A DNA stretch of 64,000 nt from Agrocybe praecox (lineage: Eukaryota > Basidiomycota > Agaricomycetes > Agaricales > Agrocybaceae). A model generated the notes under the pieces. The model had not been told where the DNA came from. It saw only the letters and a program-made list of their open reading frames with translations, and made no database searches. Of this stretch, positions 41,301 to 53,690 are shown piece by piece; position 1 is the first letter of the stretch; each line of letters starts with the position of its first letter. Position numbers and translations under genes: made by a program. Location: NCBI GenBank assembly GCA_964017145.1, contig OZ024844.1, positions 1,922,001 to 1,986,000 on the forward strand, given 5' to 3'.

Positions 41301-42977
41301 GCAGACCAGACTAGAACCTCGTCTAATAACCTGGTAGAACCATCGATGTCTCAATCCAGGTCGTATCGTGTGTATAATTCGAATACCCCATATAATCGGC
41401 CTACGCACGCAAGAACAACGTCCAAAGACACACCCCAAGTTCATGACAATTCTAATCTACCTTTACAAGGTTCTCGTGGCCAAATGACCAATGGATACCA
41501 AGAACGGAATACTACGGAACCATCAAAAACTGCTCCCGTTCAAATTGTAGATACTCATCCATCACAAGCACCCCCACAGATACCGGTGATACACAACACC
41601 CTGAAAGAGAAAGATCGGTTCCCAATTCAAGACGATCACAGCCCTCCTCTGAGGCCTCACAATCTCCAATCATCTCATCTCAGTCATGGAAAGAGCGCTT
41701 CGTACAGTAGTATTCCGGTCTTTCCACCGTCTCGTGTACCTACTCCTTCAGCCCCACCAGTGACTGTAACTTCGAACGATACTGCTGCTAGTACACGAAC
41801 GCGTGTAGATTCAAATCCTACACTACCTACACCCGAACGAAAGATAGAAGCTTCGTCTGTTTCGCCTTCGCCCGTACCTCAACATCGTGTAGACAGCCGC
41901 GGTCAGCTAACCAACCCATATCAGAAACCGGTTCGACGAATGTCTTCTGTTCCTGCTCCTTTGCCCACCCCTGTACCTACCCCTATTCCTACTCCTAGTA
42001 CTCATCCCGCGTCAACCAACGCCTCTGCGCGCGTATCTTATTACTCTCATCGTCATCAATCTTCAACAATGCTACCTTCCTCGTCCGGAAATTTGCAGTC
42101 AAAGGAAGATTATGCGCGGGTCCGGTCTCCTTCTCAACCTCAGCCACAATCTACACCTTTCGAAATGACTCCAATACCTACCCCTTCTCCTCTTGAGACG
42201 CCGGTTGTTATCGTTCCGCGTGCTCCTTCGGAAGACACCATCCTCATCACACCTCTTGCACACTCTACGATGCTAAAACCAACTACCTCGCGCCAATCTG
42301 TAAATTCTGTGTCTTCTCAAAGTGGCGCTAAGAAGGCACCAGGTGTCTTAAATATGTTTCGTAAAGCTTCCACGCAAGCTCAAGAACAACCCTATGCAGT
42401 ATGGCATCCTGACCCTTCCACAAAGACGCCCGATTCCAGTCCAGGGAATAATGCCAAGGAAGTCAGAGCAGTTCTATCGCCACCTTCGAAAAAGTATACT
42501 GATGGTGACTTCCCCGTACCTGTACGAGTCCATGACACAAGAGAATACGCAATTCCTGCTTCCAACAATGTTTTCGCGCGATTTTTGAAGACCAAGCGAA
42601 ACCGAGCAATATCTATAGCATCCGTGGAAGCTCAGGATGGAACAGCCGTAAGCACATGTCGCCTATTTTATATGTATACTTTCTTAACAACTTCTTAACA
42701 GGCAAATACCGTTGTAGGGTCTCCGACAGCGTCCATTCTTAGTACATCGCCCCTTCCTCCGCAGAGACCTCCCTTGCGCGATCCACGGCTGGCTACGGAA
42801 GAATGGAGAAACAGAGAGGAAGCCGACGCAAGGGCCCGTGCCAAGGCCAAATTGAGGAGGAAACGACCAGGAGTCGTATTTGATGTGGACGAGGACATTC
42901 CCCAAGACACCCACCGACGTCCGCGACGTACGAGAACTAAACACAGAAGCTCTAGCAAACAGGATGATACTTCTTAG
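35311..42977 (+). CDS. very large, mostly disordered protein with Arg/Glu/Lys tract
   Basis: ATG at 35311 (MKSFFSRRHDTQ) to TAG at 42975-42977. There are about seven exons; the largest (from about 38456 to 42648) alone gives about 1,400 codons. Introns fall near 37.15, 37.42, 37.56, 37.74, 38.41 and 42.65 kb, and each join keeps frame. The N-terminus is Pro/Ser-rich with a WIPTPGPDPERD segment. Residues about 265-510 are almost only Arg, Glu and Lys. The remainder is Ser/Thr/Pro/Asn-rich without visible folds, with a TPVPTPIPTPS run near 41970. The end is a basic region (RRPRRTRTKHRSSSK). Such composition suggests a scaffold, RNA-binding or cytoskeletal protein, but I recognise no family. A frameshift-free frame this long argues for real selection on the protein. 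Confidence 0.8.
36106..36606 (+). repeat. purine-rich coding repeat encoding an Arg/Glu/Lys tract
   Basis: About 500 bases in which nearly every base is A or G, built from degenerate six-base units such as GAAAGA, GAGAAG and GAACGA. It encodes more than 160 residues of ER, EK and RE steps. The pattern fits a single stable alpha helix or extended charged rod. Slippage during replication is likely, but unit variation suggests the tract is old. Confidence 0.9.
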
Positions 42978-43396
42978 TTATGACTATTGAACGACAACTT
43001 TAGGCCTCTTCATGAACACTATTTGGATTAATCATTATTGTACTAGATGGATCTTTATACTGCGTTAGAACCCAGATCCCGTTAAGTATTGTATTAATTA
43101 TGCTATGCTACCTTTCGTTTCTGTACCACCCATGTATACCATGTATTTACGTGTACTTTATACTTCTACATCAATTTTTTTTTTTTACCGAATTCGCGAA
43201 ATACTGTATCTTACTGGCCGTGACGAATAAGTCACTCGGATAAATGACAGGCGTTGTTGTGACACGACGCGTCAATTTACGCGAAAGCTGTCACGCGAAT
43301 TGCTTCAAGTTGACCATCTTCAACCATCTCTTTCTCAAGCTGTCCCCTGGAATATCATTGCCAGTTTCAACACTCCCGACATCTATCGTTGCAAAT
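42978..43396. other. 419-base gap
   Basis: 3' region of the giant gene and promoter of PRI2, both plus strand. It contains an 11-base T run near 43177 and several TATA-like AT-rich stretches that I cannot assign. No further gene seen. Confidence 0.4.
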
Positions 43397-45080
43397 ATGT
43401 ATAAGGGTGCTCATACCGTACCGACTGCAGCTGAAAACACGTCGGCGTTGGTTGTCAATCATGGCACTCTAAAATACCCATTTACCCTCAATTTGTGAGC
43501 CGCCATAGTGTCTTGTTCCTCCGTATATTGATTCTCAGCCACTCAGCTACGATGAGGCGCCACTTTTCGATGTATCAATTGAAGAATTTGAAACCTGTGC
43601 CCTCGACAGATTGCGTATACTAGCCGAGATTGAATCATCTGCAGCACGGAACCGATCATGGGACGAACTCAAGGAGATTACAAGCAAGCAGTGTAGAAAG
43701 TATCTTCCGTTGAACTACACAAACGACAAGCGTTCTGAATTTGACGCGGAGAGGAGAAGAGATCATCTAAGCCACTTTGTTCTTCGTCTTGCCTTCTGCC
43801 GATCGTATGTGCTTGGTGTTTTGAGGTTCTAAAACTTGCACTGAAATCATACAGGGAAGACCTGAGGCGGAGATTTGTTAAGGCGGAGACGACCCTTTTC
43901 AAAATTCGTTATGATGAAGCTGGACCCGAAAGAGAAGGATTTCTAAGCTCGCGGGATTTCGACTGGCTTCCTGTCGATGAGGAAGAAAGAAGAACATATT
44001 CCAAAGAGCTTGGTGGAGAAGGATCAAAAGAGAGGTATTATAAAGTGCGACTTTTCAATGCTACACGAGATTGTGGCTGACATTGATCTGCAGGTTAAAT
44101 GGACTAGGGTACCAGACCTAATAGAGAAGAGGAAGGTGTTTCTTAAACGTGGGTGGGCTTATGTCCCAAGCCGCGAACAGTCCAGCATTGTCTTCCAGGA
44201 ATTTGAGATCAACTTGGAGAAAGCTTTGGAGGTGCGTGCCCTTGCTTCTCATGAATTTGTAACTCACTCATATATATGTTTGGAAAAGACGACCGCAAGG
44301 CTGCTTCCTCGATTAGATGAAGATACAAGGCTGGTGCCGATCCTCAACAATCTATCACAAGGATTCCTGGCTGGGATTTCCTCAGATTGGGCAAGCGCAA
44401 CAGGGTCCGTTAATCCCAACGAAATAAAGGCCGAACAGGTAGATGGCTTAGCGAAGAAGCACTTCCCACTATGCATGCGAACGATGCACGAGAATTTACA
44501 GAGAGACAATCATTTGAAACACTTTTCCCGCTTAGAATATGGTTTATTCTTGAAGGTAACTCACTATGATGCACCCCTTGTAGGTTACCCTGCTAATAAG
44601 GGATTACAGGTACTTGGTCTTTCCATTGAAGAAGCCATTGCTTTCTGGCGAAAATCATTCAGTCGCATTACGGATGACAAGTTCAACAAAGAATACAAGT
44701 ATAATATCCGTCATACTTTTGGATTAGAAGGAAAACGAGCAAATTATCCGGCAAAGAGTTGTATTCAATTGCTCGCCCCTGGCTCTTCTGATCATGGGTG
44801 CCCTTACCGCAATTATTCGCCTGAAAACCTGCAGTCGACTCTTTTGTCTTCTTATTCACAACGAGGCCTTCGCGCATCGGATTTGCCCGAAATAATGGCT
44901 ACCGTCAAGTCGGGACACTTTCACGTGGCATGCACTCGTGTATTTGAATTGACACACGCATCGTACGGGATAAACAAGGGCGAGGGCATTGGGGGAGGAG
45001 AAAGTGTCACACATCCCAACCAATATGCAGCAAAAAGCATGGAGCTGCAGAAAACGAGTGAGGCTATGGTTGTCGAATAG
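43397..45080 (+). CDS. PRI2: DNA primase large subunit
   Basis: ATG at 43397 (MYKGAHTVPTA), stop at 45078-45080; about seven exons. Conserved N-terminal features include WDELKEI and LSHFVLRLAFCRS. The middle reads WAYVPSREQSSIVF. The C-terminal iron-sulphur domain shows all four cluster cysteines in FPLCM, KSCIQ, HGCPYR and VACTRVF, with FSRLEYGLFLK and HPNQY in the right order. Two introns (44232-44288 and 44556-44609) are multiples of three and contain no stop, so translation looks continuous through them; comparison with the family shows they are introns. The protein pairs with Pri1 and polymerase alpha to make RNA-DNA primers. Confidence 0.92.
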
Positions 45081-45225
45081 AGTTTGTAATGTATGTAGTA
45101 TGCATAATGACAGTGTAAATGTATTCAAGCATGTGACATTCTCAGTGACGATATGGATGTCCAGAATAGTTCACCCCTCGCTACCAGTAATCTTTAACGT
45201 TAACTCCAACCACCACCATCCACCA

Positions 45226-46060
45226 ATGAGCCAACGGAAAATTGTCAAAAAAACAGAAAGTCTCGATGAAGATGTGGCCCATGCCTTACACCAGTATCAA
45301 GATACGGACGGCCATTTTTCGCTAGTTAGGTGAGGAATGGTCCTTTGTTCAATTCACTTGTCATGACTCAATTTTCCCTCCTACAACTCTCCAGAAATTT
45401 CCGACTTGCTGATTTAGTCACGATAATGAATGGTGTTTGCGGCTCCTTCTCCATTTTCTCGTCTGCTCAGTACCTCCTGACAAACGATCCGGACTACCTA
45501 TGGAGTGCATTGGTTTTTCCGTTGGCTGGGCTTATGTTCGATTTTCTGGACGGAAAAGTTGCTAGGTGGAGGAAGTCAAGTAGTATGCTTGGGCAGGAAC
45601 TTGATAGCTTGGCAGATTTGGTAAGTCTCTACCTTCTTTCTTTCTTTCTTTTGCACTGATTTTTTCCCCCAAGATATCATTTGGAGTAGCGCCGTCTCTC
45701 CTCGCCTTCGTCGTTGGCCTTAGGACATATCTGGATACTGTAATTCTTACCGGATTCATTTGTTGTGGTATTGCACGTCTTGCGCGTTTCAATGCCACAG
45801 TGGCTTTGATACCCAAGAACAACGGAGGCAAAGCAAAGTACTTTGAAGGGCTTCCCATTCCCTCTTCACTCGTACTTGTTGGTATGCTTTCATACTGGGC
45901 GAAGAATGGCTGGATTGCAGGACAACAAGGTGTACCATGGGGTACTACTACCCTCTGGGGAGCAGCAGGCGGTCGGGGAGAAGTTCACTATGTTAGTTTA
46001 CTATTCGGCTGCTGGGCGGCAGCGATGGTCAGCAAAACACTACGTGTCCCAAAAATTTAA
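45226..46060 (+). CDS. CHO1: phosphatidylserine synthase (CDP-diacylglycerol-serine O-phosphatidyltransferase)
   Basis: Three exons; ATG at 45226 ([16 protein letters not shown]), stop at 46058-46060. The CDP-alcohol phosphatidyltransferase signature D-x2-DG-x2-AR-x8-G-x3-D-x3-D is exact at 45540-45617, beginning [10 protein letters not shown] and ending QELDSLAD. The segment [15 protein letters not shown] precedes it, and [14 protein letters not shown] follows across the second intron, as in Cho1. Several membrane helices follow, ending [13 protein letters not shown]. It makes phosphatidylserine in the ER. A paralogous enzyme using the same donor, PIS1, lies 6 kb away. Confidence 0.93.
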
Positions 46061-46217
46061 GTGACGACACTCTTTACGGCTTTTTATGACGAACTTTATG
46101 TCCTTGTTGAAGGTGTCCTCAAAATACGTATTTACCAGTTTTTACGCAATTTTTCTGAATCCCATGGTATAGAATATTGGTTTCGGTAATTTCCATAATT
46201 GTGTAATACGCGCTTTG

Positions 46218-47573
46218 ATGGCTGCAAATGAGCAACGCGAGTCTTTGATCACGTCGCGTCTTTCTTCCTACACAATGGTATCTGCAGGCGATGTTGATCG
46301 TCTGTTTCTTCAAGCAGTGCTGTCTCGCGGTTCTATGTCCACCGAACTTGCGCAAATGCTATGGGCAAAAAGCGTCCAAGCTGTAAACGGTAAGTCTGCA
46401 TTTGACTTGGGGTTAATTCGAAGTTGAAAACTGACCCTTGAACTCTTAGACTCTAACAATGCCCTCAACATACAACATGACGATAGCAAAGATTCCTGGG
46501 ATGATTTCGTGGCGCGAATCAACAGATCCATTGACAAACTGGACTTTGAGTTCAGAGCGTTGCATGATGAAGTATCCGGGAGAGAGATGTACGCATTGGT
46601 AAGTCAGTCAGCTCAGTGTCCTTGCTCTCTGGTATATAAATGTGTTTCTTTCAGGTTAACACAAAGGGGGATGAAATTGCACAACTAGCTACAGACTACA
46701 CACCGACGGAAATCGCTTTCTTCAAAGGAGTGGTATGTTTCTATTGGGTGTATGCGCGTCTGTTTTTTCTCTAAGGCTGAACATAGGTCGAACAAATCAT
46801 GCTTGCTCCACATGAAGCATATTCCGTCTCTTCGCTTGCTGCTCTTCGAGAAATCAACGAACTTAAACTGTCAATGACGAAATCTCAAGGCGAAGTCATC
46901 CTCGCTAGCTTTGTTGCAAAGGGTTGGCTGTTGAAGAGCAAGTAAGCGACTTGAATTCAAAGAAACACTTTTGCATTTTCTTACATATTTTATTTCGGTA
47001 GACTTGGTCGCTATTCTTTGTCCACGCGCGCTCTGCTAGAACTTCTGCCCTACATTAAATCTACTTATCCAGACGAAATCCTAGAATGCACGGTTTGCAT
47101 GGAGGTGTGTAGTTCATAAATCCCTTTTTTCTTTCTTTTTTAACAACGATTATTAGATCCTGACTCGAGGAGTGGCATGTTATACTCCAAATTGCAAAGT
47201 CAGATTACACCTCCATTGTTTCAGCAAGTATAGGCGAACAAATAGTTCGTGTCCCTCATGTACAAAAGACTGGCCACGGGAAGCAAAAGATAAACCACTC
47301 AAACCAGTCGGAGAAGGTGCTGCTCGAGAAGGAGATGAAAGAAGAAGGCGAGTTCAGACCCAAGATTCGTCGGACGAGGAGGAAGAGCAAGGGGAAGAAC
47401 CTTCTCAAGAGACGCCTAAAAAGAAGAATGGACGTCGGCAAACAAAAAAGAACGTTAAATTCGACGAAAGTATGGCAGTGGATGATGAAGAAGATGAAGA
47501 GGAATCATCACCGTCTCAAACACAGACACAGACGCAAGGGAACCAACGACCACGTAGAAGTACAAGACATTGA
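46218..47573 (+). CDS. NSE1: Nse1, RING-like subunit of the Smc5/6 complex
   Basis: ATG at 46218 (MAANEQRESLITSR), stop at 47571-47573; about six exons. Winged-helix parts read NTKGDEIAQLATDYTPTE, VSSLAALREINELK and LASFVAKGWLLKS. The variant RING carries CTVCMEI, CYTPNC, HLHCF and CPSC, which gives the C4HC3 pattern. The C-terminus adds a long acidic and basic disordered tail with SSDEEEEQGEE and a final RPRRSTRH. Nse1 works with Nse3 and Nse4 on the Smc5/6 ring in DNA repair and has E3-ligase activity in other species. Confidence 0.92.
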
Positions 47574-47709
47574 TTGAGGAGTTCTATGCATGCATCGGGT
47601 GATTCTAAGAGTGTTATCTACAATGCAACGAGATACTCTGACCATATTATATACTAATATTTTACTTTCTTGGTGTCATAAAATTGTCGTTTATAATGAT
47701 GACAGATAT

Positions 47710-50700
47710 TTATTCCTTACCCATAGACTTCAACTCCGATGCGGGCACATCTTTCGGGGTGTCGATGAACCCAAATAGTCCTTTGCCCCAAACCTGGCGC
47801 TTCTTCCTATCCTTACGCCCTTCGCCAAACTGGTCGTTCCATTTTCTAAGCTCTGCCAAACTTCCCAATGACTCAGATGACGACGGGGTAATTTCTTTCA
47901 GGGCCTGAGTGAAGTTTCGAAGTTGCAGAATTCGTGGTCTTCCGATGAGCTCGACTTTTTGTGGGGTATTTACCCCCAATTCTACTTTCGCCTCCGCCTC
48001 TCCAATGTGTGAGGTAGACTTATCGCCGGTTTCTTTCAGCCCCAACGTTGTAGAAGTTTCTGGGACGCTTCGATCTGGCTCTGGGACATTGGAAGTAACC
48101 TCTGGCGAGGCAGTGATTTCGGCACTATGTCGAGATATCCACGGCAAGTCCATATTTTCCTTGACGGAATCAAGAGCCGCGGACACGCACAGGTCTGAGA
48201 AATTAGGATGAGCTCAAAAGCTTGATTTTATGGTAAGGTAAGACCTACGTTTGAGATCGGAACCTGAAAATAACTCGGTTTGTTTGGACAAAGCGTCAAG
48301 GTTTACGTCTGGCGACAGGATTTCATCTCGTAACAAAATCTTCAAAATTTCTAGCAACATAGATGTAAGTTACACGGTCGAATTTAAAAAAAATGGATAT
48401 ATACGATACCTTTACGCTCTTTCTCCCCTGGAAGGTCAACCATCAACCTACGTGGCAATCGTCGCAAAACCGCATCGTCGAGGTCAAATGGTCTATTGGT
48501 GGCCCCAATAACGATGACATTATCTTCTTTGGAAGACTTCAGGCCGTCCATCTCCTGCATAAACTCTGTGATAACTCCTCGATGAGCAAAAGCGCTTCCG
48601 CTTTCACGAGCTGACATGCGGGCGCCAAACAAAGCATCGATCTCATCCAGGAACACGACGCAAGGTGACAGTTTGCGCGCCAAAGAAAATACTGATCGCA
48701 CGAGTTTTTCACCCTCGCCGACATACTGAAAAAAAACCATAGAGATATCAAAAAGGTTGTCCTTTTCGAAGCGGAGAAAAACCCACCATATCCATGACGT
48801 CTGACGGCGAAATTGCAAGCATTCGACATCCAGCTTCCTTGGCTAGAGCGCGTACAGCTAGTGTTTTCCCGGTCCCTGGAGGTCCAAACAAAAGACAACT
48901 TGTCATTGAATGCTCCTTCAGGATACCTTGCTGGAAAGCCTGAGGGTGGAGCAAGGGAAGTGACACGATTGTGCGGATAGAATCTATCGTATGACTGGGA
49001 AGATGAACCTGTTTGAAGGTCGTTGTAATAGATTCTAAAGAAAGATAAAATCGATACATATGGGGTATTAAGTTGCTACATGAGAGAGAGAACTTACGAG
49101 AATCAACAATACATGATAATAATCTAGATTCATGCTGGTCGAGGTCAGGATCGTTCTTGATGCTTTCAACAACTTTATCAGTCTCCGAGCCGGCATTCAA
49201 GAGTTTCTCCTTCCCATCTAATTCTTCGGGTTGTGCCAGAACAGAGATGGTTTCTTTCATCCAGTTCTTTCGAGTGTTGGACATGGAATGATAAGACTTC
49301 CAAGCCTTCTCGACAGCCGTCCATGGAACGATAGTAGGTGAGAGAGAGGCCTTGTCTTGACTGCTGAAAACGTGTTCAGCGGCCATGACACTACCTATTG
49401 CGCGATCCGCAATCTTTCGGACATTCGACCAAGCTTCGATCTTGTTGGCCCAGTCATCCCAGACTTCATGTGGTGGATTTGACGTCAAGGGTTCTATCGA
49501 TTGTTCATCTTCCAGAGATTCTGTTACACTCGATGGGCTGAAAAATGCTGAAGCTGCAGGATCTCCTTCAATATGGCCACCGACTGCACCCACACCCATC
49601 CGCATTATCAGTTCATTGAGCTCTCTCCGGCGTGCAATTCGGTTTTCGCGTTCATCATCTACTGAACGTGTACCAGGTACTAGGATGGTAGAGCGGAAGA
49701 ATTGAGAGTTCGATTCGCTCACAGAATTGTCACCATCAAATTTGAAAGAGGGCATAGATATCTGTGTATCGGAACCTCCAATGACGATGAGACTGGGTTT
49801 CGATGAATTTTCACTTTCTGGGGGTGGCGATAATTGCGGAAATTCGTCATGGAGTGATACCGCGTTCTTTTCCCATTTTCTTAACCTGGACCGGAGACGC
49901 TTCTCTCTGGCACTTTCAGCCGCTTCGCTTTCACTCCAATCATGGGTATTCTCTTGTCTACCATTGAATGACATTTGTGAAGATGACACATTACGATTCA
50001 TGAGGAGATTCATCAAACTGCTTCCATTTGACCCAGAGGAGTTGGAGTTCGAAGGAGAGACGATGGACGGAGTCATACCAAAAACAATGACTATTGGAGA
50101 AGAGGTGGCTTGTGATGACCGCGAAAGAAGTCTCCGTCGCCTTTGCCTCACTGCAGTAAGTAAAGGGGGATACCAGGTAGATGAAGAAGGCGATAGTGTT
50201 GGGAAGTCGCGAACATAGATAATACGTGGTCTGCCCTTCGCGCTTTTCGAGGTCGTTTCTTCTGTTTTCTCTTCGGAGGAAATGGGCATATTGACGACTG
50301 TGTCGAAGAAGATATCCAACTTGGTCGGCGGAGCAATTTTACGTGAACCAGGGCTTATTAAGGTGCGAGAAGATGTTGGAGATAGAATCTTGGGGATCGA
50401 CAGCGACATTCTAGCTGGCGTGAGCATGAAGGGCATTCCCTCATCATCATTATCGGGCCGATCCCTTTCAAGCGATTTACTAGGATGCTCCGTTGTTTGG
50501 GGTGTTGAAGGAGCTAAGAAATGCAATGGGTTGCTAGGCAGATCGAGATTACTAGCCGCTGGAATAAAATCTTTAATCGAATTGGAGGCCGAAAATACAA
50601 TGTAAACATACCTTTTCCGAAGACACCCCATTCTTCAGCTGCCAATTGAGCACCATCCAGAACTAGAACTTCCGCCCCTGTTTGAAAAGCCAGCTCTTGA

Positions 50701-51305
50701 ACTGTAAGATCTATCACATAATCTCCTCCTTCGATTGGGCAATAGAGACCAAGAGTTGGTTCAACCGGTCTTGCCGATCCATTGGAAGGATGTATAGCTC
50801 GATGTTGGTTCTGAGGATGAAGTGCAATCATGAGGTTGTCCAAGGCTTCTTCAAATATCTCTGGTGGTGGGAGACCTCCATGTGTCCCTTGAATACTTTC
50901 TGTCGAGACATAGGAAATAGTATCTTCTAGTCCTTCGGGAAATTCAAGCCCTTCGCCCTCTTTCGATGAAGTTAGACGCGTCCGACGAGTTTTTGAACTC
51001 TTTTCTGGCTCCTCAGCGCCCGGATTGGCAGTGTCAGCAGTTGCGACATTGCTCCGGGCATTACTGGCCAATCCAATTTCCCGCATCCTGTCCACTAAAT
51101 TCACCCCTTCTTCTGGCTCCACCGTAGGGGTCGGGTTTGAAGACGAAGACGAGTAACGACATGATTTAACACCGTTTGCTACAGACTTGAATCGTGAATA
51201 GTGTAAGACACGCGAACTGCATTGAACAGAAGGTTGTATGGTATGTGCGACCGTCGAATGATTGAGAATATGATGCGACTTGCGCAAGAAAGTCTGTGGT
51301 CGCAT
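47710..51305 (-). CDS. Msp1/katanin-class AAA+ ATPase with long N-terminal region
   Basis: Minus-strand gene from the ATG at 51305 to the TAA at 47710-47712. The N-terminus (MRPQTFLRKSHHILNHSTVA, then SSRVLHYSRF) is rich in Arg, Ser and His with few acidic residues, so mitochondrial import is plausible. About 750 residues follow without a familiar domain except short ordered stretches (VIDLTVQELAFQTGAEVLVL). The AAA module is C-terminal: Walker A GPPGTGKT, pore loop near DVMDMYVGEGEK, Walker B VVFLDEIDALFG, sensor IGATNRPFDLDDAV and arginine fingers RRLPRRL. The protein is about 1,100 residues, three times the length of yeast Msp1. Msp1 extracts mislocalised tail-anchored proteins from mitochondria; whether this relative does so is inference. 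Confidence 0.85.
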
Positions 51306-51622
51306 AGAGAGTGGTTACGACCTTGAAGATGATTTCTCCGCAGAGCTTGTAGAGGTATACAACTCTCGGCGTTGAAGAATGAGAAGTTGCTTACCCAGAG
51401 AACAACAACGTATACGTTATTAAATTTCGGTAAATGGATCACGTGGGGTATGCATCATAATGTAGCGTCAAAGGTTACATTACAGTGAACTCAGGGTTAA
51501 CTACGCAGGGTTCATAAAGATAAAAAGCGAATTATGTAGAGTATACGCGAAACGAATATGATGTTGCAAACATGCAAAATATTATATCTAAGTAAGAAAT
51601 TATGTCCGCAAAGCAAACTTTT

Positions 51623-52631
51623 TCAGGACGTAAGATTTGCGTGTTTTTCATCAACGGACTCGGCTTTCTTCAACGTTGCTGCTCTGGCTGCTGCTCTCTC
51701 TGCGAGGTCTACACCAACCAAAATCTTTGAAGCCTTCCACAGTTGAACGACATTGATGATGTTTTTACCGAGAAAAACGGGGCAGCTGAGACACGCCACT
51801 ATTTCCGGGATTGTCCATTGCTCGAGGAAAGGAATACCGCTTGGAGTTGTCGTCCACTTGATAAGGTACAGAGACACGAAAAAGAGCTCGTTTCCTGCAC
51901 AGAAAAAGAAGAGGGTCCTCTATGGTATGGTATTAATAGAAGGCCATTCATATCCGGGATCAGTGCGTACCGAGTCGTTATAATACAACCAAAGAATACG
52001 GCTGACATCACTGGTGACTAATTTGTGACTTGTCGAGCCAGTGAGGAGAGAGCTACAAACATAACACTGTCATGTGGGGGGTAACATTGACATTGGACAG
52101 GGAACATACCTGTACATGTGCATGTAATGACTGCTGAAGTCGAGCGCGATAAGGAATTGAAACAGGATTGCATATTGCGGATAAGCAGCGGAGAGATAGC
52201 ACAAAAGACAGGAGGTAGTACATCTTCAAGGTTGATTGTATATAAGTAAAGGATGGCTACACAAGACAGAAACATACCGATCCGTGACCATATCTAAGAC
52301 GGCGCCAAACTTTGATGTCTGCCCCAGTGCCCGGGCAGCCTGGCCATCTACAGCATCCAAAAGACAGGAAATTCCATACAGTAAGGTACAATATTTGGGA
52401 TGATAGCTCATATAGTATAGTGACAGGCCGGCCATGATCACACGCGTATAGCCTAGAAAAGGTTGTTGAGACATGGAACGGACGAGAAGAGGCTGACTTG
52501 CCTATAAGGTTAGGTACAAAAAGGAATACATTCTCAGAGTAGGACTGGGCGGTTGCGAGATCGACGGCTTGTTTGGCGTCGACGAGTTCGAGGGAAGGAC
52601 GACGACGACGCGTTGAGGTGGACTTTGCCAT
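51623..52631 (-). CDS. PIS1: phosphatidylinositol synthase (CDP-diacylglycerol-inositol 3-phosphatidyltransferase)
   Basis: Minus strand, start at 52631 (MAKSTSTRRRRPSLE), stop at 51623. Exons encode ENVFLFVPNLIGYTRV and then the CDP-alcohol signature, starting DAVDGQAARALGQTS and ending AVLDMVTDR. Next come QYAILFQFLIALDFSSHYMHM, SYHPKYCTLLYG and the C-terminal membrane region with FVSLYLIKW. The tail is basic-acidic (LKKAESVDEKHANLTS). The family makes phosphatidylinositol in the ER, the precursor of phosphoinositides, GPI anchors and inositol sphingolipids. At least four introns are needed. Confidence 0.93.
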
Positions 52632-52759
52632 TATGTGGTGGTTGGAGAAGCACTGAGGCAACGGGCCGCCGCCACCTCATCATCCTTGCCAAACGACAAT
52701 TGCTTTGTACACCTTCTTTCTCACGGTGCACAATGCCTTTGTTCCCTAGAATAACGTAC

Positions 52760-52767
52760 TATATAAA
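52760..52767 (+). promoter_or_regulatory. TATA box upstream of the four-helix membrane protein gene
   Basis: TATATAAA, 80 bases before the ATG at 52848 on the same strand. No other plus-strand start is near. Confidence 0.5.
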
Positions 52768-52847
52768 CCTCCAGGCTACCAGAATGCTTCGTTCTCATCC
52801 TGCTGGCAGTCTTCCAGGCAACGACTCTTCACGACCCTCATTTCATC

Positions 52848-53690
52848 ATGGCTCATTCACCACTTTTCATGCGCGTTCGTACCATATCGTTTAGTGAGTC
52901 CATCTTTATTTATTCACCAATATCAGCCCACTGACTGGCAGTATGTAGGTTCTATAATTTTCCTCAGCTTCCTATGGATAATTCTGCTCTGTCTCTGTCT
53001 ATTCGGCCAGTGGGACTTGATGAACCACCTTGAACGTCGGTGTCTTTGAACATCTATTCGAACTGCCAATCTCCAAAAACTAAACTTGAACATCATCAGG
53101 TTCTCTGCTACTCGTCATGCTGTTTATTGACACAATCACTGTTGTCATGCTTCCTATGTTGTACGTTGATTGATAACGCTCTTCCGCCTGTTCATTAACA
53201 TATGTTACACAAGACTCCTGGTGCCTTTTAGACCATGGCTAGATGCTGCTCGTCTGTTTTTCCTTGCTGTCTCCCATTTGGGCATCGCGATTCTATTTGT
53301 CATAAAAAGCTCCTCATTCCAATGCATTTCGTCAAGTGCGTCCCTTTAAGCTTACAAGGGACAATCTATTAATCTCTCTGTCCTTAGGTACCGACCAGGA
53401 GGCTATATGCAGTTTGATAATCCTTTACGTCTCCGTATCATGTTGGTTCATTCCTGCGCTAGGTGCGTTTCATTATATTGCGTTGTTTTCGATACTTACT
53501 CAATGGAATTGCAGTCGTGGGGTACTCTTGTGGCCTAGCGTTTCTTGTCTATCGGTTGTCAAACGTAGAACAAATGCCCGACCCCTCGGATGAGGATCTA
53601 GAAAAACAAAGTTCGGTTCGCACTAGCGAAACCTTGACTAAACCCAATCATGCCAGTGTACAGCTTGATAATTACCACTGGGCGATCTGA
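52848..53690 (+). CDS. small four-helix membrane protein, unrecognised
   Basis: ATG at 52848 (MAHSPLFMRVRTISF), stop at 53688-53690, about six short exons. Four hydrophobic helices can be seen: IIFLSFLWIILLCLCLFG, LLLVMLFIDTITVVMLPML, LFFLAVSHLGIAILFVI and SCWFIPALVVGYSCGLAFL. The C-terminal tail is short and acidic to polar (PDPSDEDLEKQSS). This layout resembles MARVEL-like tetraspan proteins, but I would not name a family. One donor choice, after HLER, is ambiguous. Confidence 0.65.
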
